This document shows positions 24,501-36,308 of a stretch of 64,000 nucleotides of DNA, piece after piece. The notes under the pieces were generated by a model that did no database searches, was not told where the DNA came from, and worked only from the letters and a program-made list of their open reading frames with translations. The stretch covers positions 1 through 64,000 of the forward strand of contig JAMFTG010000123.1 in NCBI GenBank assembly GCA_023974075.1. The letters run 5' to 3'. This stretch comes from Chaenocephalus aceratus. Its lineage: Eukaryota > Chordata > Actinopteri > Perciformes > Channichthyidae. Numbering within the stretch: position 1 is the first letter of the stretch; every line of letters starts with the position of its first letter. The translations under genes were made by a program, and so were the position numbers.

Positions 24501-26962
24501 TTATGTGTAGCTTCCATGTGTGTGTTGTGTTTTAACTTCCATGTGTGTGTCCATGTGTTTAACTTCCATGTGTGTGTCCATGTGTGTAACTTCCATGTGT
24601 GTGTTCGTGTTTAACTTCCATGTGTGTGTCCATGTGTTTAACTTCCATGTGTGTGTTCGTGTTTAACTTCCATGTGTGTGTCCATGTGTTTAACTTCCAT
24701 GTGTGTGTCCATGTGTGTAGCTTCCATGTGTGTGTCCATGTGTGTAGCTTCCATGTGTGTGTCCATGTGTGTAGCTTCCATGTGTGTGTCCATGTGTTTA
24801 ACTTCCATGTGTGTGTCCATGTGTTTAACTTCCATGTGTGTGTTCATGTGTTTAACTTCCATGTGTGTGTGTTGTGTTTAACTTCCATGTGTGTGTCCAT
24901 GTGTTTAACTTCCATGTGTGTGTCCATGTGTTTAACTTCCATGTGTGTGTTGTGTTTAACTTCCATGTGTGTGTCCATGTGTTTAACTTCCATGTGTGTG
25001 TCCATGTGTTTAACTTCCATGTGTGTGTTGTGTTTAACTTCCATGTGTGTGTCCATGTGTTTAACTTCCATGTGTGTGTCCATGTGTTTAACTTCCATGT
25101 GTGTGTTGTGTTTAACTTCCATGTGTGTGTCCATGTGTTTAACTTCCATGTGTGTGTTCGTGTTTAACTTCCATGTGTGTGTCCATGTGTTTAACTTCCA
25201 TGTGTGTGTCCATGTGTGTAACTTCCATGTGTGTGTCCATGTGTTTAACTTCCATGTGTTTAACTTCCATGTGTGTGTCCATGTGTGTAGCTTCCATGTG
25301 TGTGTTCATGTGTTTAACTTCCATGTGTGTGTTCGTGTTTAACTTCCATGTGTGTGTTCGTGTGTTTAACTTCCATGTGTGTGTCCATGTGTTTAGCTTC
25401 CATGTGTGTGTTGTGTTTAACTTCCATGTGTGTGTCCATGTGTTTAACTTCCATGTGTGTGTTCATGTGTGTAGCTTCCATGTGTGTGTTCATGTGTGTA
25501 GCTTCCATGTGTGTGTCCATGTGTGTAGCTTCCATGTGTGTGTTCATGTGTTTAAACTTCCATGTGTGTGTTCGTGTTTAACTTCCATGTGTGTGTTCAT
25601 GTGTTTAACTTCCATGTGTGTGTCCATGTGTGTAGCTTCCATGTGTGTGTTCATGTGTGTAGCTTCCATGTGTGTGTCCATGTGTGTAGCTTCCATGTGT
25701 GTGTTCATGTGTTTAACTTCCATGTGTGTGTTCGTGTTTAACTTCCATGTGTGTGTTCATGTGTTTAACTTCCATGTGTGTGTTGTGTTTAACTTCCATG
25801 TGTGTGTTGTGTTTAACTTCCATGTGTGTGTCCATGTGTTTAACTTCCATGTGTGTGTTGTGTTTAACTTCCATGTGTGTGTCCATGTGTGTAGCTTCCA
25901 TGTGTGTGTTCATGTGTTTAACTTCCATGTGTGTGTTCGTGTTTAACTTCCATGTGTGTGTCCATGTGTTTAACTTCCATGTGTGTGTTGTGTTTAACTT
26001 CCATGTGTGTGTCCATGTGTTTAACTTCCATGTGTGTGTCCATGTGTTTAACTTCCATGTGTGTGTCCATGTGTTTAACTTCCATGTGTGTGTTCATGTG
26101 TTTAACTTCCATGTGTGTGTTCGTGTGTTTAACTTCCATGTGTGTGTCCATGTGTGTAACTTCCATGTGTGTGTTCATGTGTGTAGCTTCCATGTGTGTG
26201 TTCATGTGTGTAGCTTCCATGTGTGTGTCCATGTGTTTAACTTCCATGTGTGTGTCCATGTGTTTAACTTCCATGTGTGTGTCCATGTGTTTAACTTCCA
26301 TGTGTGTGTTGTGTTTAACTTCCATGTGTGTGTCCATGTGTTTAACTTCCATGTGTGTGTTGTGTTTAACTTCCATGTGTGTGTCCATGTGTTTAACTTC
26401 CATGTGTGTGTTGTGTTTAACTTCCATGTGTGTGTCCATGTGTTTAACTTCCATGTGTGTGTTGTGTTTAACTTCCATGTGTGTGTTCATGTGTTTAACT
26501 TCCATGTGTGTGTTCATGTGTTTAACTTCCATGTGTGTGTTGTGTTTAACTTCCATGTGTGTGTCCATGTGTGTAACTTCCATGTGTGTGTTCATGTGTT
26601 TAACTTCCATGTGTGTGTTCATGTGTTTAACTTCCATGTGTGTGTCAATGTGTTTAACTTCCATGTGTGTGTTGTGTTTAACTTCCATGTGTGTGTCCAT
26701 GTGTGTAACTTCCATGTGTGTGTCCATGTGTGTAGCTTCCATGTGTGTGTCCATGTGTGTAGCTTCCATGTGTGTGTCCATGTGTGTAGCTTCCATGTGT
26801 GTGTCCATGTGTGTAGCTTCCATGTGTGTGTCCATGTGTGTAGCTTCCATGTGTGTGTCCATGTGTGTAGCTTCCATGTGTGTGTCCATGTGTGTAGCTT
26901 CCATGTGTGTGTCCATGTGTGTAGCTTCCATGTGTGTGTCCATGTGTGTAGCTTCCATGTGG
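12545..26962 (+). repeat. 14.4-kb 27-bp TG-rich minisatellite with higher-order repeats
   Basis: The basic unit is TTCCATGTGTGTGTCC followed by ATGTGTTTAAC (27 bp, with 24-bp short forms). Variants are the CCATG/TCATG/TCGTG start and the TTTAAC/TGTAGC/TGTAAC end. The order of variants is itself repeated: landmark runs starting at about 15477, 18537, 22173 and 25152 give blocks of about 3060, 3636 and 2979 bp. Blocks 15957-17220 and 22650-23913 appear to be the same throughout, and 19897-20848 matches part of them. There are about 530 units. ORFs up to 477 codons rich in Cys/Val/Met (plus strand) or His/Met/Thr (minus strand) arise because the unit is a multiple of three and lacks stops. I reject them as genes. 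Confidence 0.97.
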
Positions 26963-27750
26963 CGGCGCCAGTACGGCTGGGGGGGGTAGGCTCCACCCAT
27001 ACCAATAAATGTCTTCGCCCCACCATGACACATGATGTTAAAGTAAGCAGAATAAAGTCCGCCACCTCGTGCGGAGGAAACGGCACAGCCAGCAGTCAGA
27101 CTGATTTCAGCCGCTCGTCTGGAAATACCGAAGACCAGAAACGGTTTTGAAAACTTTTGTCACGTACTGATCGTCTTCTCAACAGAACATCTTTGATAAT
27201 GTCTTCTGGCCAATCAGAATTATACGCCAGATCTTTCCCGTGAGAATTGATTTCCTGAGGGCTTGACTGTCCTCAACGTCTTTCCTCAGGAGGAGGGGAA
27301 CGCGTCTCAGCAGACGGAACAAATGGAGACGGGATCGGAGAACGTTTCACTGCGAGCACACACACCTTACGGGGGTTCAACGAAGCTTCAAATGGACGAA
27401 CACAGAATTGACGTGGCTCACATCTGGCTCGGCTCGTCAAGAGACAGCACATTCAGAGTAAGCCTAAATGAGAACACCTGGGTCAGCCTCAGGGGGGTAA
27501 CTGAGAGCACATGGTGTCAGCCTAATGGAGCTCGTAAATACCCGGGGGGGTATTTAAAACATCGCCCGGGTGTAAATCTGGAGACAAACAAAGGCAGAGG
27601 AAATCATCGTCTGTTCCAAGAACTTTAGTGAGGAGGAAAAAGCCTAAAAGCATCGAGTGTTTGGAAGACGTTTTACTGATACTGAGCAAAAAGTTGACAC
27701 ACAATGGCAGAAGCAAGAGAATCTGTGCAGAACACTGAAAGGAAAGGGTT
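26963..27750. other. Unique region right of the large array
   Basis: Includes GTGGCGGCGCCAGTACGGC at the array edge and a C/G-richer stretch. The 121-codon frame at 27263-27628 has no recognised domain, signal peptide or splice context, and I do not call it a gene. The end carries words that lead into the palindromic element. Confidence 0.4.
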
Positions 27751-27931
27751 TCGATATTCAGGGCCCAAGAGTTCAAAGCTTTTAATCTCAATCAGATCCG
27801 ATCAGATTTTGAAATCCCATTTTCTGTGATCCTGGATCAGACAACTCGGACAGATGGTGTCCCAGTATTTCAAAGCAATTCAGGATAGGATCAGCCGGAT
27901 CCAGATTCAGACTTTTCAAGATGGCTAGATC
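27751..27931. mobile_element. Outer partial copy of the palindromic element family
   Basis: GATATTCAGGGCCCAAGAGT starts a partial copy of the same family whose ends form the adjacent palindrome. About 27872-27931 is the reverse complement of the loop of that palindrome, near 28575-28645, including CAATTCAGGATAGGATCAGC and ACTTTTCAAGATGGCTAGAT. Confidence 0.6.
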
Positions 27932-29247
27932 CTGGGCCCAGGAGTTCAAAACTTGTAATCCCTATCTGATCAAATCAGATTTGGATTTTGGGGAGTTCAA
28001 AACCAAAAAGCAGGATTAGGACTTTGATATCCGATCAGATCAGGAAATCCAATCCAAGCTTTAATCTGGATCAAATCTTCAAAACGGGTTCAAACCGACA
28101 ACACAGGATTGGGATCAGTTTGATCCCAAATAACTGGATTATCCTGATCCCACCAGAGGGGTGGGTTTCCAGAGCAAAATGTACTGTACAATTTATTTTA
28201 AAATATGTTTCAATTTAAATTAGATGGCAAAGTTTGTTAACTGAAATAATACACAATTTTTAGCCTTCATGGGAAATACATTTTATTTTTCAGTTTTTGC
28301 TCATGTTTGTGGCGGTCTGTTTTGTTTTCAACCAAATGTTGATGACATACATTTTTATGCTCATAAAAGTATCACAACAAAGATGGTCAATCACAAATGG
28401 AATTTAGATTAAATTAAAAAATATCTTCAACAAAAAAAAAGTCCATCATCTGTCCTCACCTTTCAAAAGTAATCAAACAATAGATGTCTCTGCAATGCGG
28501 TCTCTTGTCTTCCTTATATTATCTTTCATGTCCACTAGATGGCGCTCGGTAGGATTAAAGCACTGATATTCAGGATCTAGCCATCTTGAAAAGTCTGAAT
28601 CTGGATCAGGGTGATCCTATCCTGAATTGCTTTGAACTCCTGGGCCCTGAATATCAGTGCTTTAATCCTACCGAGCGCCATCTAGTGGACATGAAAGATA
28701 ATACAAGGAAGACAAGAGACCGCATTGCTGAGACATCTATTGTTTGATTACTTTTGAAAGGTGAGGACAGATGATGGACTTTTTTTTTGCTGAAGATATT
28801 TTTACTTTAATCTAAATTACATTTGTGATTGACAATCTTTGTTGTGATACTTTTACATTTGGTTGTAAACAAAATAGGCCTCCACAAACGTGAGCAAAAA
28901 ATGAAAAAGAAAATTGATTTGCCATGAAGGCTAACATATTTTTATTATTTCAGTTAACAAACTTTGCCATCTCATAACATATTTTTAAATAAATTGTACA
29001 GTACATTTTGCTCTGGAAACCCGCCCCTCTGGTGGGATCAGGATAATCCATTTTTTGGGATAAAACTGATCCCAATCCAGTTTGAACTTCCCGTTTTGAA
29101 GCTTTGATCCAGATTAAAGCTTGGATTGGATTTCCTGATCTGATCGGATATCAAAGTCCTAATCCTGCTTTTTGGTTTTGAACTCCCCAAAATCCAAATC
29201 TGATCCGATCAGATAGGGATTAAAAGTGTTGAACTCCTGGGCCCAGG
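27932..29247. mobile_element. 1.3-kb foldback (long inverted repeat) element
   Basis: The left arm (about 27932-28574) and right arm (about 28646-29247) are inverted copies. Both ends carry CTGGGCCCAGGAGTTCAA, and paired words such as GGATTTTGGGGAGTTCAAAA and TCCACTAGATGGCGCTCGGT occur in both arms in opposite orientation. The loop is about 71 bp. Neither arm holds a long frame, so it is non-autonomous. Superfamily is unassigned because no clear target duplication is seen. Confidence 0.8.
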
Positions 29248-29682
29248 TTATGAGTAATACTTAACAAAAGGAAAAGATTGCTGTCAAGAATGTACAGCCG
29301 ACTAAATGAGACCTCAAGAACTTCAGAGATAACTTCATTATTCTCAGTTTGTATCTCGTGTTATATTGATAAGTCCTTTACTATGTTGGATCCTGTAGTA
29401 TTTTAATTATCCAGAATATTTTAAATTGTTTTGTTTATATTTAATGTATGATAAATATCTGTCTCTTCCATACTAGCTTTAAAAGCATGAGGATGAACAG
29501 TTGAGGCGACAAACTCCAGACATTTCCTCTAGATTTTACAAATATGGACTTGAATACGACCCCTTTTATCGGCTGAATCTCGCCCGTTAGTAACTGGTAT
29601 TGAAGATTATTCCGACACCAAATGACTGCGATGTCAATGAAAGTGCAACATCATTTGTATTGTGGCTCTTCATCCCTTACAA
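29248..29682. other. AT-rich spacer, no gene seen
   Basis: Unique AT-rich sequence with no long frames or element ends. Confidence 0.4.
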
Positions 29683-30290
29683 CAGGGGTGTCAAACTCAA
29701 TTTCATCGCGGGCCACATCAGCATGAAGGTTGCACTCAAAGGGCCGGTTGTAACTTTAAGACTATATAAAAATACATATATAAATATTTAATATATATAA
29801 AATAATGCACTATATTACATCATTGCCTCTGCATTGGATTGTTATGGGATAGGGTAATAACTTCATAATTAACTACGTCTGAAAGCAGAAGTCTAGGGCA
29901 AATAATTGCAAGTCTCTTCAGTGAGTATGTCCAAAATGATTTAAAAAGAAAAGCCAAATTCTGGAAAAACAAAAAAAAAGAAGTGACATTTTGAAAAGAA
30001 AGTGACATTTTGAAAAGAAAGTAACATTTCTTTTCTTTTCAGAAAGTAACATTTTGAAAAGAAAATCTAATTCTAAGAAAAAAATGCATATTTAAAAGAA
30101 AAGGCAAATTCTGAGAAAAGTCAAATTTGAGATGCATTGTGGGACATGTAGTTTTTGGGCAACGTGCTTCTGTAAAGTAGCATCTAACCGTATAATAAAC
30201 TTATTATATTCTTTGCAAGCTCTTGTGGGGCCACATAAAATGAAGTCGCGGGCCGGATTTGGCCCCCGGGCCTTGAGTTTGACACCCCTG
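29683..30290. mobile_element. hAT-type MITE (CAGGGGTGTCAAACTCAA termini)
   Basis: The 608-bp element starts CAGGGGTGTCAAACTCAA and ends with its exact inverse, TTGAGTTTGACACCCCTG. The flanking 8-mers are CCTTACAA (29675-29682) and CCTTCCCA (30291-30298), six of eight matching, as expected for an old hAT target duplication. Next to the right terminus are GCGGGCCGG and GGCCCCCGGGCC. The interior is AT-rich with short AAGTAACATTTTGAAAAGAA repeats and no transposase. Confidence 0.85.
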
Positions 30291-30298
30291 CCTTCCCA

Positions 30299-30704
30299 CA
30301 TCCCTTTCTTCTGTACCCTTATGATCCTACTTCGCCACTTATACTGAAGTACGATGACTTATCACTTGTACCAGATTTCCGTTGGGTGATACATAAAGTG
30401 AAACAGAACGTTTTTTAGTGGCTCCAGGTGTTTATTTGACATACTATCGTCCTGTCACAATCGCTCATCGGTTCCAAAGACAGGAGGAAGAGAAACGATC
30501 CTCTCCGGGATTAACACACGCGGATAAATCATTGCGGCGCAGGAGGAATGGAAACACGCGAAGAGAAACTTCAGCGTCTGAAAATACATCCATCTCAAAA
30601 GCAATGTGAGTTTGGAACATTGCGCAATATAAATCTATTCTAGTAGACCTCAACGATGGAATTATGATCAGTGGAAATGGCCGTGACGTGGGACCTTTAA
30701 TGAC
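30299..30704. other. Unique region, no supported gene
   Basis: Short frames at 30418-30609 show no recognisable domain. No promoter, RNA gene or element end seen. Confidence 0.4.
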
Positions 30705-30905
30705 CTCAAAACTACTTCGGAGAGACTCAAACGGGATTCAAAATGTCAAATGACTCCAAAGACAGTTAATAAAAGTAGAAATCGACTCAAAATGACTTAA
30801 AATGTTACCTTATGGACCAAAACTGACAGAAATAGACAAAAAAAATCACTCGACATTACACATACTATACTCAAAATGACTGAAAATAGACTATTAACTC
30901 TAATT
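30705..30905 (+). repeat. Degenerate GACTCAAAATG repeat, left outlier
   Basis: It contains AAATGACT, CAAAGACAGT, AGTAGAAATCGACTCAAAAT and AAAATGTTACCTTAT in the order that recurs at about 31499-31660, so this is a direct repeat of the start of the next array. Confidence 0.7.
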
Positions 30906-31489
30906 AATCAAGTTTTATAACCATACAGATTGACTACATGATGTATGCTTGTGCAGCGGTTATAATACCTTCATGGAGGAACTTTTGTAAGCATGCAAAT
31001 GAGACTTATTTCATTGCAGCACATTCTATCAGCAGTTGGTCACCATGGAAACCGTCTGAGGAAACCTGCAATCCTGTATATTTCCTGTTGTGTATAATCA
31101 GCCTGCTCCTTCCCATCACCTCGTAATTGTGGAGGTGTTTGACGGTAACAACAAGTCTCACAGTGTAATTTTCTAGGTCACTTTCCACATCTCGTACGAT
31201 TACAGGTTCGTGCGGACCCGGTGACCTGCAATCTTAAACGCATTTACATCCAACATGTCCCCTCGCTTATCGTCGTCATCGCCCGCCTCCTCTCTGCTTC
31301 CCTCAATCAAATTGACTCTGCGTTACTTAGCCGAGTCATTATCATCCCTCACACATGGATTCACTTCATGTTAATCTCATTTCCCGAGCTCAGTAAATAG
31401 CGTGCAGGTGATCAGTAAAGACACACGAGGAGTTGGTGTTCTGATTCTGCTCAGTTTGAACCCTTTTTCAACCCAAACTGTAAATTCAA
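30906..31489. other. Unique spacer within the GACTCAAAATG region
   Basis: Non-repetitive sequence with no family-like frames. It separates two copies of the repeat start. Confidence 0.4.
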
Positions 31490-32536
31490 ATTAAACTAAA
31501 TGACTACAAAGACAGTAAATACAAGTAGAAATCGACTCAAAATGACACCTAATAGATTCAAAATGGACCCTAATAGACAAAAAATGACACCCAATAGACT
31601 CAAAATAACGTAAAATGTTACCTTATAGACCAACAATGACAATAAATAGACTCAAAATGACTCAAAATGACCCATAATAGACTCAAAATGATACCTAGTA
31701 GACTCAAAATGACTCAAAATGTACCTAGTAGACTCAAAATGTTACCTAGTAGACTCAAAATGACTCAAAATGTTACCTAGTAGACTCAAAATGACTCAAA
31801 ATGTTACCTAGTAGACTCAAAATGTTACCTAGTAGACTCAAAATAACCCCTAGTAGACTCAAAATGTTACCTAGTAGACTCAAAATGACACCTAGTAGAC
31901 TCAAAATGACTCAAAATGTTACCTAGTAGACTCAAAATAACCCCTAGTAGACTCAAAATGTTACCTAGTAGACTCAAAATGACTCAAAATGTTACCTAGT
32001 AGACTCAAAATGTTACCTAGTAGACTCAAAATAACCCCTAGTAGACTCAAAATGTTACCTAGTAGACTCAAAATGACCTTTAATAGACTCAAAATGACAC
32101 CTAGTAGACTCAAAATGACCCCTAGTAGACTCAAAATGTTACCTAGTAGACTCAAAATGACTCAAAATGTTACCTAGTAGACTCAAAATGATACCTAGTA
32201 GACTCAAAATGACTCAAAATGTTACCTAGTAGACTCAAAATGACTCAAAATGATACCTAGTAGACTCAAAATGACTCAAAATGATACCTAGTAGACTCAA
32301 AATGACTCAAAATGTTACCTAGTAGACTCAAAATAACCCCTAGTAGACTCAAAATGTTACCTAGTAGACTCAAATGACTCAAAATGATACCTAGTAGACT
32401 CAAAATGACTCAAAATGTTACCTAGTAGACTCAAAATAACCCCTAGTAGACTCAGAATGTTACCTAGTAGACTCAAAATGACTCAAAATGACACCTAGTA
32501 GACTCAAAATGTTACCTAGTAGACTCAAAATGACTC
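31490..32536 (+). repeat. GACTCAAAATG / TTACCTAGTA minisatellite (left part)
   Basis: Short units of about 15-32 bp combine CTAGTAGACTCAAAATG with AC, TTAC, ATAC or ACCCC spacers. The array is broken at about 32536 by the L2 insertion and resumes at 34238 with TACCTAGTAGACTCAAAATG. Confidence 0.93.
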
Positions 32537-34237
32537 CTATCAGCTCGACCCACTCCCCACTGCCCTCGTTAAAACCTGTGTGCCCTCTACTTGCCCCTTG
32601 ATCACAAGATCATTAACTCGTCCCTCGCAACTGGAACTGTACCGCCAAACCTCAAAACTGCTGCAATAACACCAACACTCAAAAGACCTGGAGCTGACCG
32701 AGATGCCCTGAATAACTACAGGCCCATCTCTAACCTCTCCTTCCTCTCAAAACCCTTGAAGGAGTGGTTTCTGACCAACTTCAACAACACCTGGACAAAA
32801 ACAACCTTCATGAAGCCTTCCAATCGGGTTTCCGCTCAAAGCACAGCACCGAAACAGCGCTGGTAAAAACCACCAACGACCGTGCAGCTGACTCTGGACC
32901 GCTCACCATCCTAATCCTCCTTGACCTCACAGCTGCCTTTGACACCATCTCACACGCACTGCTTATCAAACATTTGGCGGACATCGGGATCACTGGTACT
33001 GCACTCTCATGGTTTTCGTCCTACCTAACAGACAGGGAACAATATGTCCGTCTCAGCACCCACCGGTCAAGCTGCTCCACTGTCTCACATGGTGTTCCTC
33101 AGGGGTCAGTATTGGATCCACTCCTGTTTATTGTCTACCTCCTCCCCCTTCGCACTATCCTCCGTCATCATAATGTCCATTTCCACTGTTACGCCGACGA
33201 TACCCAGGTCTACATTTCCAGAAAACCCAACACTGCCCTCCCCCCAACCTCTCTCACCAACTGCCTCCAGGACATCAGGAGCTGGATGAGCAGGAACTTC
33301 CTAAAACTCAACGGCAGCAAAACCGAAGCCCTGCTGGTTGGCACCAAAACCACCCTCTCCAAAACCTCACCCTCCACTGCCTCCAACCTCATCATTGATG
33401 GCCACTCCATCCCCTTCTCTGGCCAAGTCAAGAGCCTTGGTGGCATCCTGGACAGCTCCCTCTCATTTTCACCTCACATAAATAACATCACCCGGACTGC
33501 CTTCTTCCACATACGCAACATCTCCAGACTCCGCCCATCCCTTTCTCAATCGAACACTGAAGTCCTGGTCAATGCATTTGTCACGTCCCGCATCGACTAC
33601 TGTAACGCCATCCTCTCAGGCATACCCGCCAAGCTCATCAATAAACTACAAATCATACAGAACTCCGCAGCCGGATCATCACCGGCACCAAGGCCTCCGA
33701 ACACATCACCCCCATCCTCATCCAACTCCACTGGCTCCCCGTTCAATCCCGTATCAACTTCAAAAACCTACTGCTCACTTACAAAGCCCTACATACCCTG
33801 CCCCCCCCCCCCTATCTGGCTGACCTTCTTCAGGAGTACACCCCCTCTCGCTCCCTCCGCTCCCTCCTCTGCTGGTCTGCTGACCGCCCCCACCCCACGC
33901 CTCGTCACCGTGGGTGCTCGGGCTTTTAGCTGCACTGCTCCCAGACTCTGGAACTCCCCCCCCCGCACATCCGACAGTCAGACACAACCACCATATTCAA
34001 ATCCCAATTAAAAACCCACCTGTTCAAATCTGCTTACTCACTGTAGTGCTCCCCATTATTTGTTTCATTTGTGTCCACTTGACTGTCTCCTCCCTGATTT
34101 CCTGTTTGTGTTTTTATCATGTTCTGTTGCCTATTAGTGTTTTTTTTTTTCTTTGTTTTTTTTAACAAAGTACGGTGTCCTTGGGTGTCATGAAAGGCGC
34201 CTAAAAATAAAATGTATTATTATTATTATTATTATTA
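32537..34237 (+). pseudogene. 5'-truncated L2-type LINE with reverse transcriptase, broken frame
   Basis: The sequence encodes the reverse transcriptase and C-terminal part of an L2/CR1-group LINE, which copies its own RNA into DNA at the target. Landmarks in order: NYRPISNLSFLSK (about 32712), then, after a frame change near 32755, SGFRSKHSTETAL, LDLTAAFDTI, GVPQGSVL and the catalytic YADD (about 33190), then SRIDYCNAILSGIP. The frame shifts again near 33671 and at the C run near 33803, and the ARAFSCTAPRLWNS tail domain follows. The 3' end is AAATAAAATGTATTATTATT, an ATT-repeat tail typical of L2. It inserted inside the GACTCAAAATG array and is truncated at its 5' end. At least three frame breaks make it inactive. 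Confidence 0.93.
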
Positions 34238-34345
34238 TTACCTAGTAGACTCAAAATGACTCAAAATGTTACCTTATAAACCAACAATAACAACAAAAGG
34301 ACTCAAAATCAATCAAAATTACACATAATAGACTTGAAATGACTC
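34238..34345 (+). repeat. GACTCAAAATG minisatellite (right part after L2)
   Basis: TACCTAGTAGACTCAAAATG resumes directly after the ATT tail and decays by about 34345 into AGACTTGAAATGACTCAAAA. It is the continuation of 31490-32536. Confidence 0.9.
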
Positions 34346-34505
34346 AAAACTGTAATTCATCTTTTGACAGATATATTACATTACGTTTTATTGCTCGATT
34401 TGAATGTGACTTTTACGATATTTATTTGTTGTCCTTTTATACTACCTTCAAGCGACTTTGAGCAGCTTTAAAAGCGCTTCCAAAATAAATGTATTATTAT
34501 TAGGC
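34346..34505 (+). mobile_element. Second, short L2-like 3' end
   Basis: AAAGCGCTTCCAAAATAAAT and GTATTATTATTA at about 34468-34502 form an L2-type 3' tail like the one ending at 34237. Only about 150 bp of 3' sequence is present. Confidence 0.55.
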
Positions 34506-35248
34506 ATATGAGAAGATTAAAACAAGGGTTGGAAAATGTAGAAAAAAATGCTGATTATTTCAAGAAACATTGCAGTTGTTTGGAACTTCTCTGTAGCTCC
34601 ATAAAACGTCCTTCAGATATTTTCAATTAGTTTGCCTTTACCAAATATTGCGCTTGAAGCCATTTAGATATTAAACTAGTCCATATTCAAATGTCATTAA
34701 CGTTTAGATTAATATTGCAGCTCACAATTTTACTACTCTACTATTTATACACACTTTATATGCAGGGCTGTTTTTTTACATTCAAACGTGTGTTGTAATA
34801 AACCTGAATTCCACTTTAATTTCCAAACTCTTGATTTGTCTTCAGAATTCAAAGCGGAACGTTTTTTAGGAATCCATTTTTCTCTCCATTAAGTTTTAGG
34901 AAGGACATGCGTGGCCAGACATTTTAAATATTAACTCGCCGTGCATCTAAATTAATACATTCAAACAGTAATTCAATATCCAAGGTGTTTTGTCCTGCTT
35001 GAAATTCTACTTGTTGTTTTTGCTTTTAACTCCAAAGACAAATCAAAACACTTTGACCGGCTTGGACAAATGCACTTACTTTAACAGCTGTGTCATTTTA
35101 ATTGCGAGGATTTAAAGTATTGAAACACTTCATCTCTACTTTGACATCGACTAATGAAGACTTGTGGCTCGGCGTCTTCTGGGTCAAATCCCTGTCAAGT
35201 TTCAATACCAAGAAAGTTCCAATGCCACGTGAGTTTTAAACGATGTGT
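34506..35248. other. AT-rich unique spacer, no gene seen
   Basis: No ORF above 60 codons, no element ends and no tandem repeat. Confidence 0.45.
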
Positions 35249-35886
35249 AATAGAGGGCCACAGTGACGCGTCCTAAAACCCTGACGTACGTTAGCATTTT
35301 AGCACGTCCGGTTCCTTCGACAAAAAGCAATTCGATGATCACGTTTTGTTCTACGACATTAAATCCATCAGCAGGGACCCCGCTGGGGATTTCTGAAGAG
35401 TGGACGTGTCTGAGAAACGATGGTTGTTACCAAGTGGCTGAATGGGACTACAGAAGTCGTGGAGGCCGTTGTACGTCATTACGCCGAACCGAACACTCCT
35501 CTGAGTTAGTTTCTGTTCTGCTTGAAAGCAAGTCCCTGCCTCCTGCAGAGTGTTCAGACAAACACTTCAACTCGTACAGTTTAGAATCTGTGTGTTTGAA
35601 TCTGGATCTGAAGTCGGCGTGACGTTGAAGCAGCGACCCTGCTGTAGCTCCTTGATAGCATAACGTTAGCATTTAGCTTCCGGCGACTAGATTTACGATT
35701 AGAAAATGATAAAAGTAGGGTCGATATGTGGAGATTATCCTCTGAACAAAACGTGATCCGTCTCTTCAATGCGTCTCAACCTCAGACCTGATTTCAGCTA
35801 TTTTCCAAAATTGGATTGGTTTTTGTCGAAGGAACCGGAAGGACTTTACTTCCAGGTTTTAGGACGCGTCACCGCGGCACTCTATT
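35249..35886. mobile_element. TIR-bearing non-autonomous DNA transposon (638 bp)
   Basis: The left end AATAGAGGGCCACAGTGACG and the inverse of the right end AATAGAGTGCCGCGGTGACG match with few differences. The match continues through CGTCCTAAAACC and CGGTTCCTTCGACAAAAA on both sides, giving inverted repeats of about 65-80 bp. No transposase is present, and the 119-codon frame at 35263 starts in the terminal repeat and is not a gene. I could not see a convincing target duplication, so the superfamily is open. Confidence 0.75.
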
Positions 35887-35997
35887 GGCAAAATCCTTTG
35901 AAAAAGTTCAACAAAACTTGAGTCAGGTTTAACTTCCTGTCTGCGTTTCGTGTCCATGGAGTGACAAATCAGAGCATTATCAGTTTGGACACGCACG

Positions 35998-36109
35998 CAC
36001 GCACGCACACACACACACACACACAACTGTGTTATAATCCGACAGCTCGTGTGTTGGTGTAAATTGAAGTGGTGTGCGTCAGCGTCATAACACACACACT
36101 CAGAGGTAC

Positions 36110-36160
<51 letters not shown>

Positions 36161-36174
36161 ACACTCAGAGGTAC

Positions 36175-36217
<43 letters not shown>

Positions 36218-36262
36218 AGAGGTACAACACACACACTCAGAGGTACAACACACACACACTAA
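35998..36262 (+). repeat. Compound (CA)n microsatellite with ACTCAGAGGTACAAC spacers
   Basis: CA runs at 36007-36024, about 36112-36164 and 36175-36213 alternate with ACACTCAGAGGTACAACACA. That spacer occurs four times between about 36097 and 36253, a higher-order repeat of a CA run plus spacer. Confidence 0.95.
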
Positions 36263-36308
36263 AAGTGCTACTAATGAAACTTAATTTGAATCTCATGAGC
36301 AGCCAGCT

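Noticed and set aside
26962..27050. Telomere or interstitial telomeric repeat near the large array
   Set aside because: No TTAGGG runs were found here or elsewhere in the window.
27263..27628. 121-codon plus-strand ORF as a gene
   Set aside because: No recognisable domain or splice context; composition fits chance.
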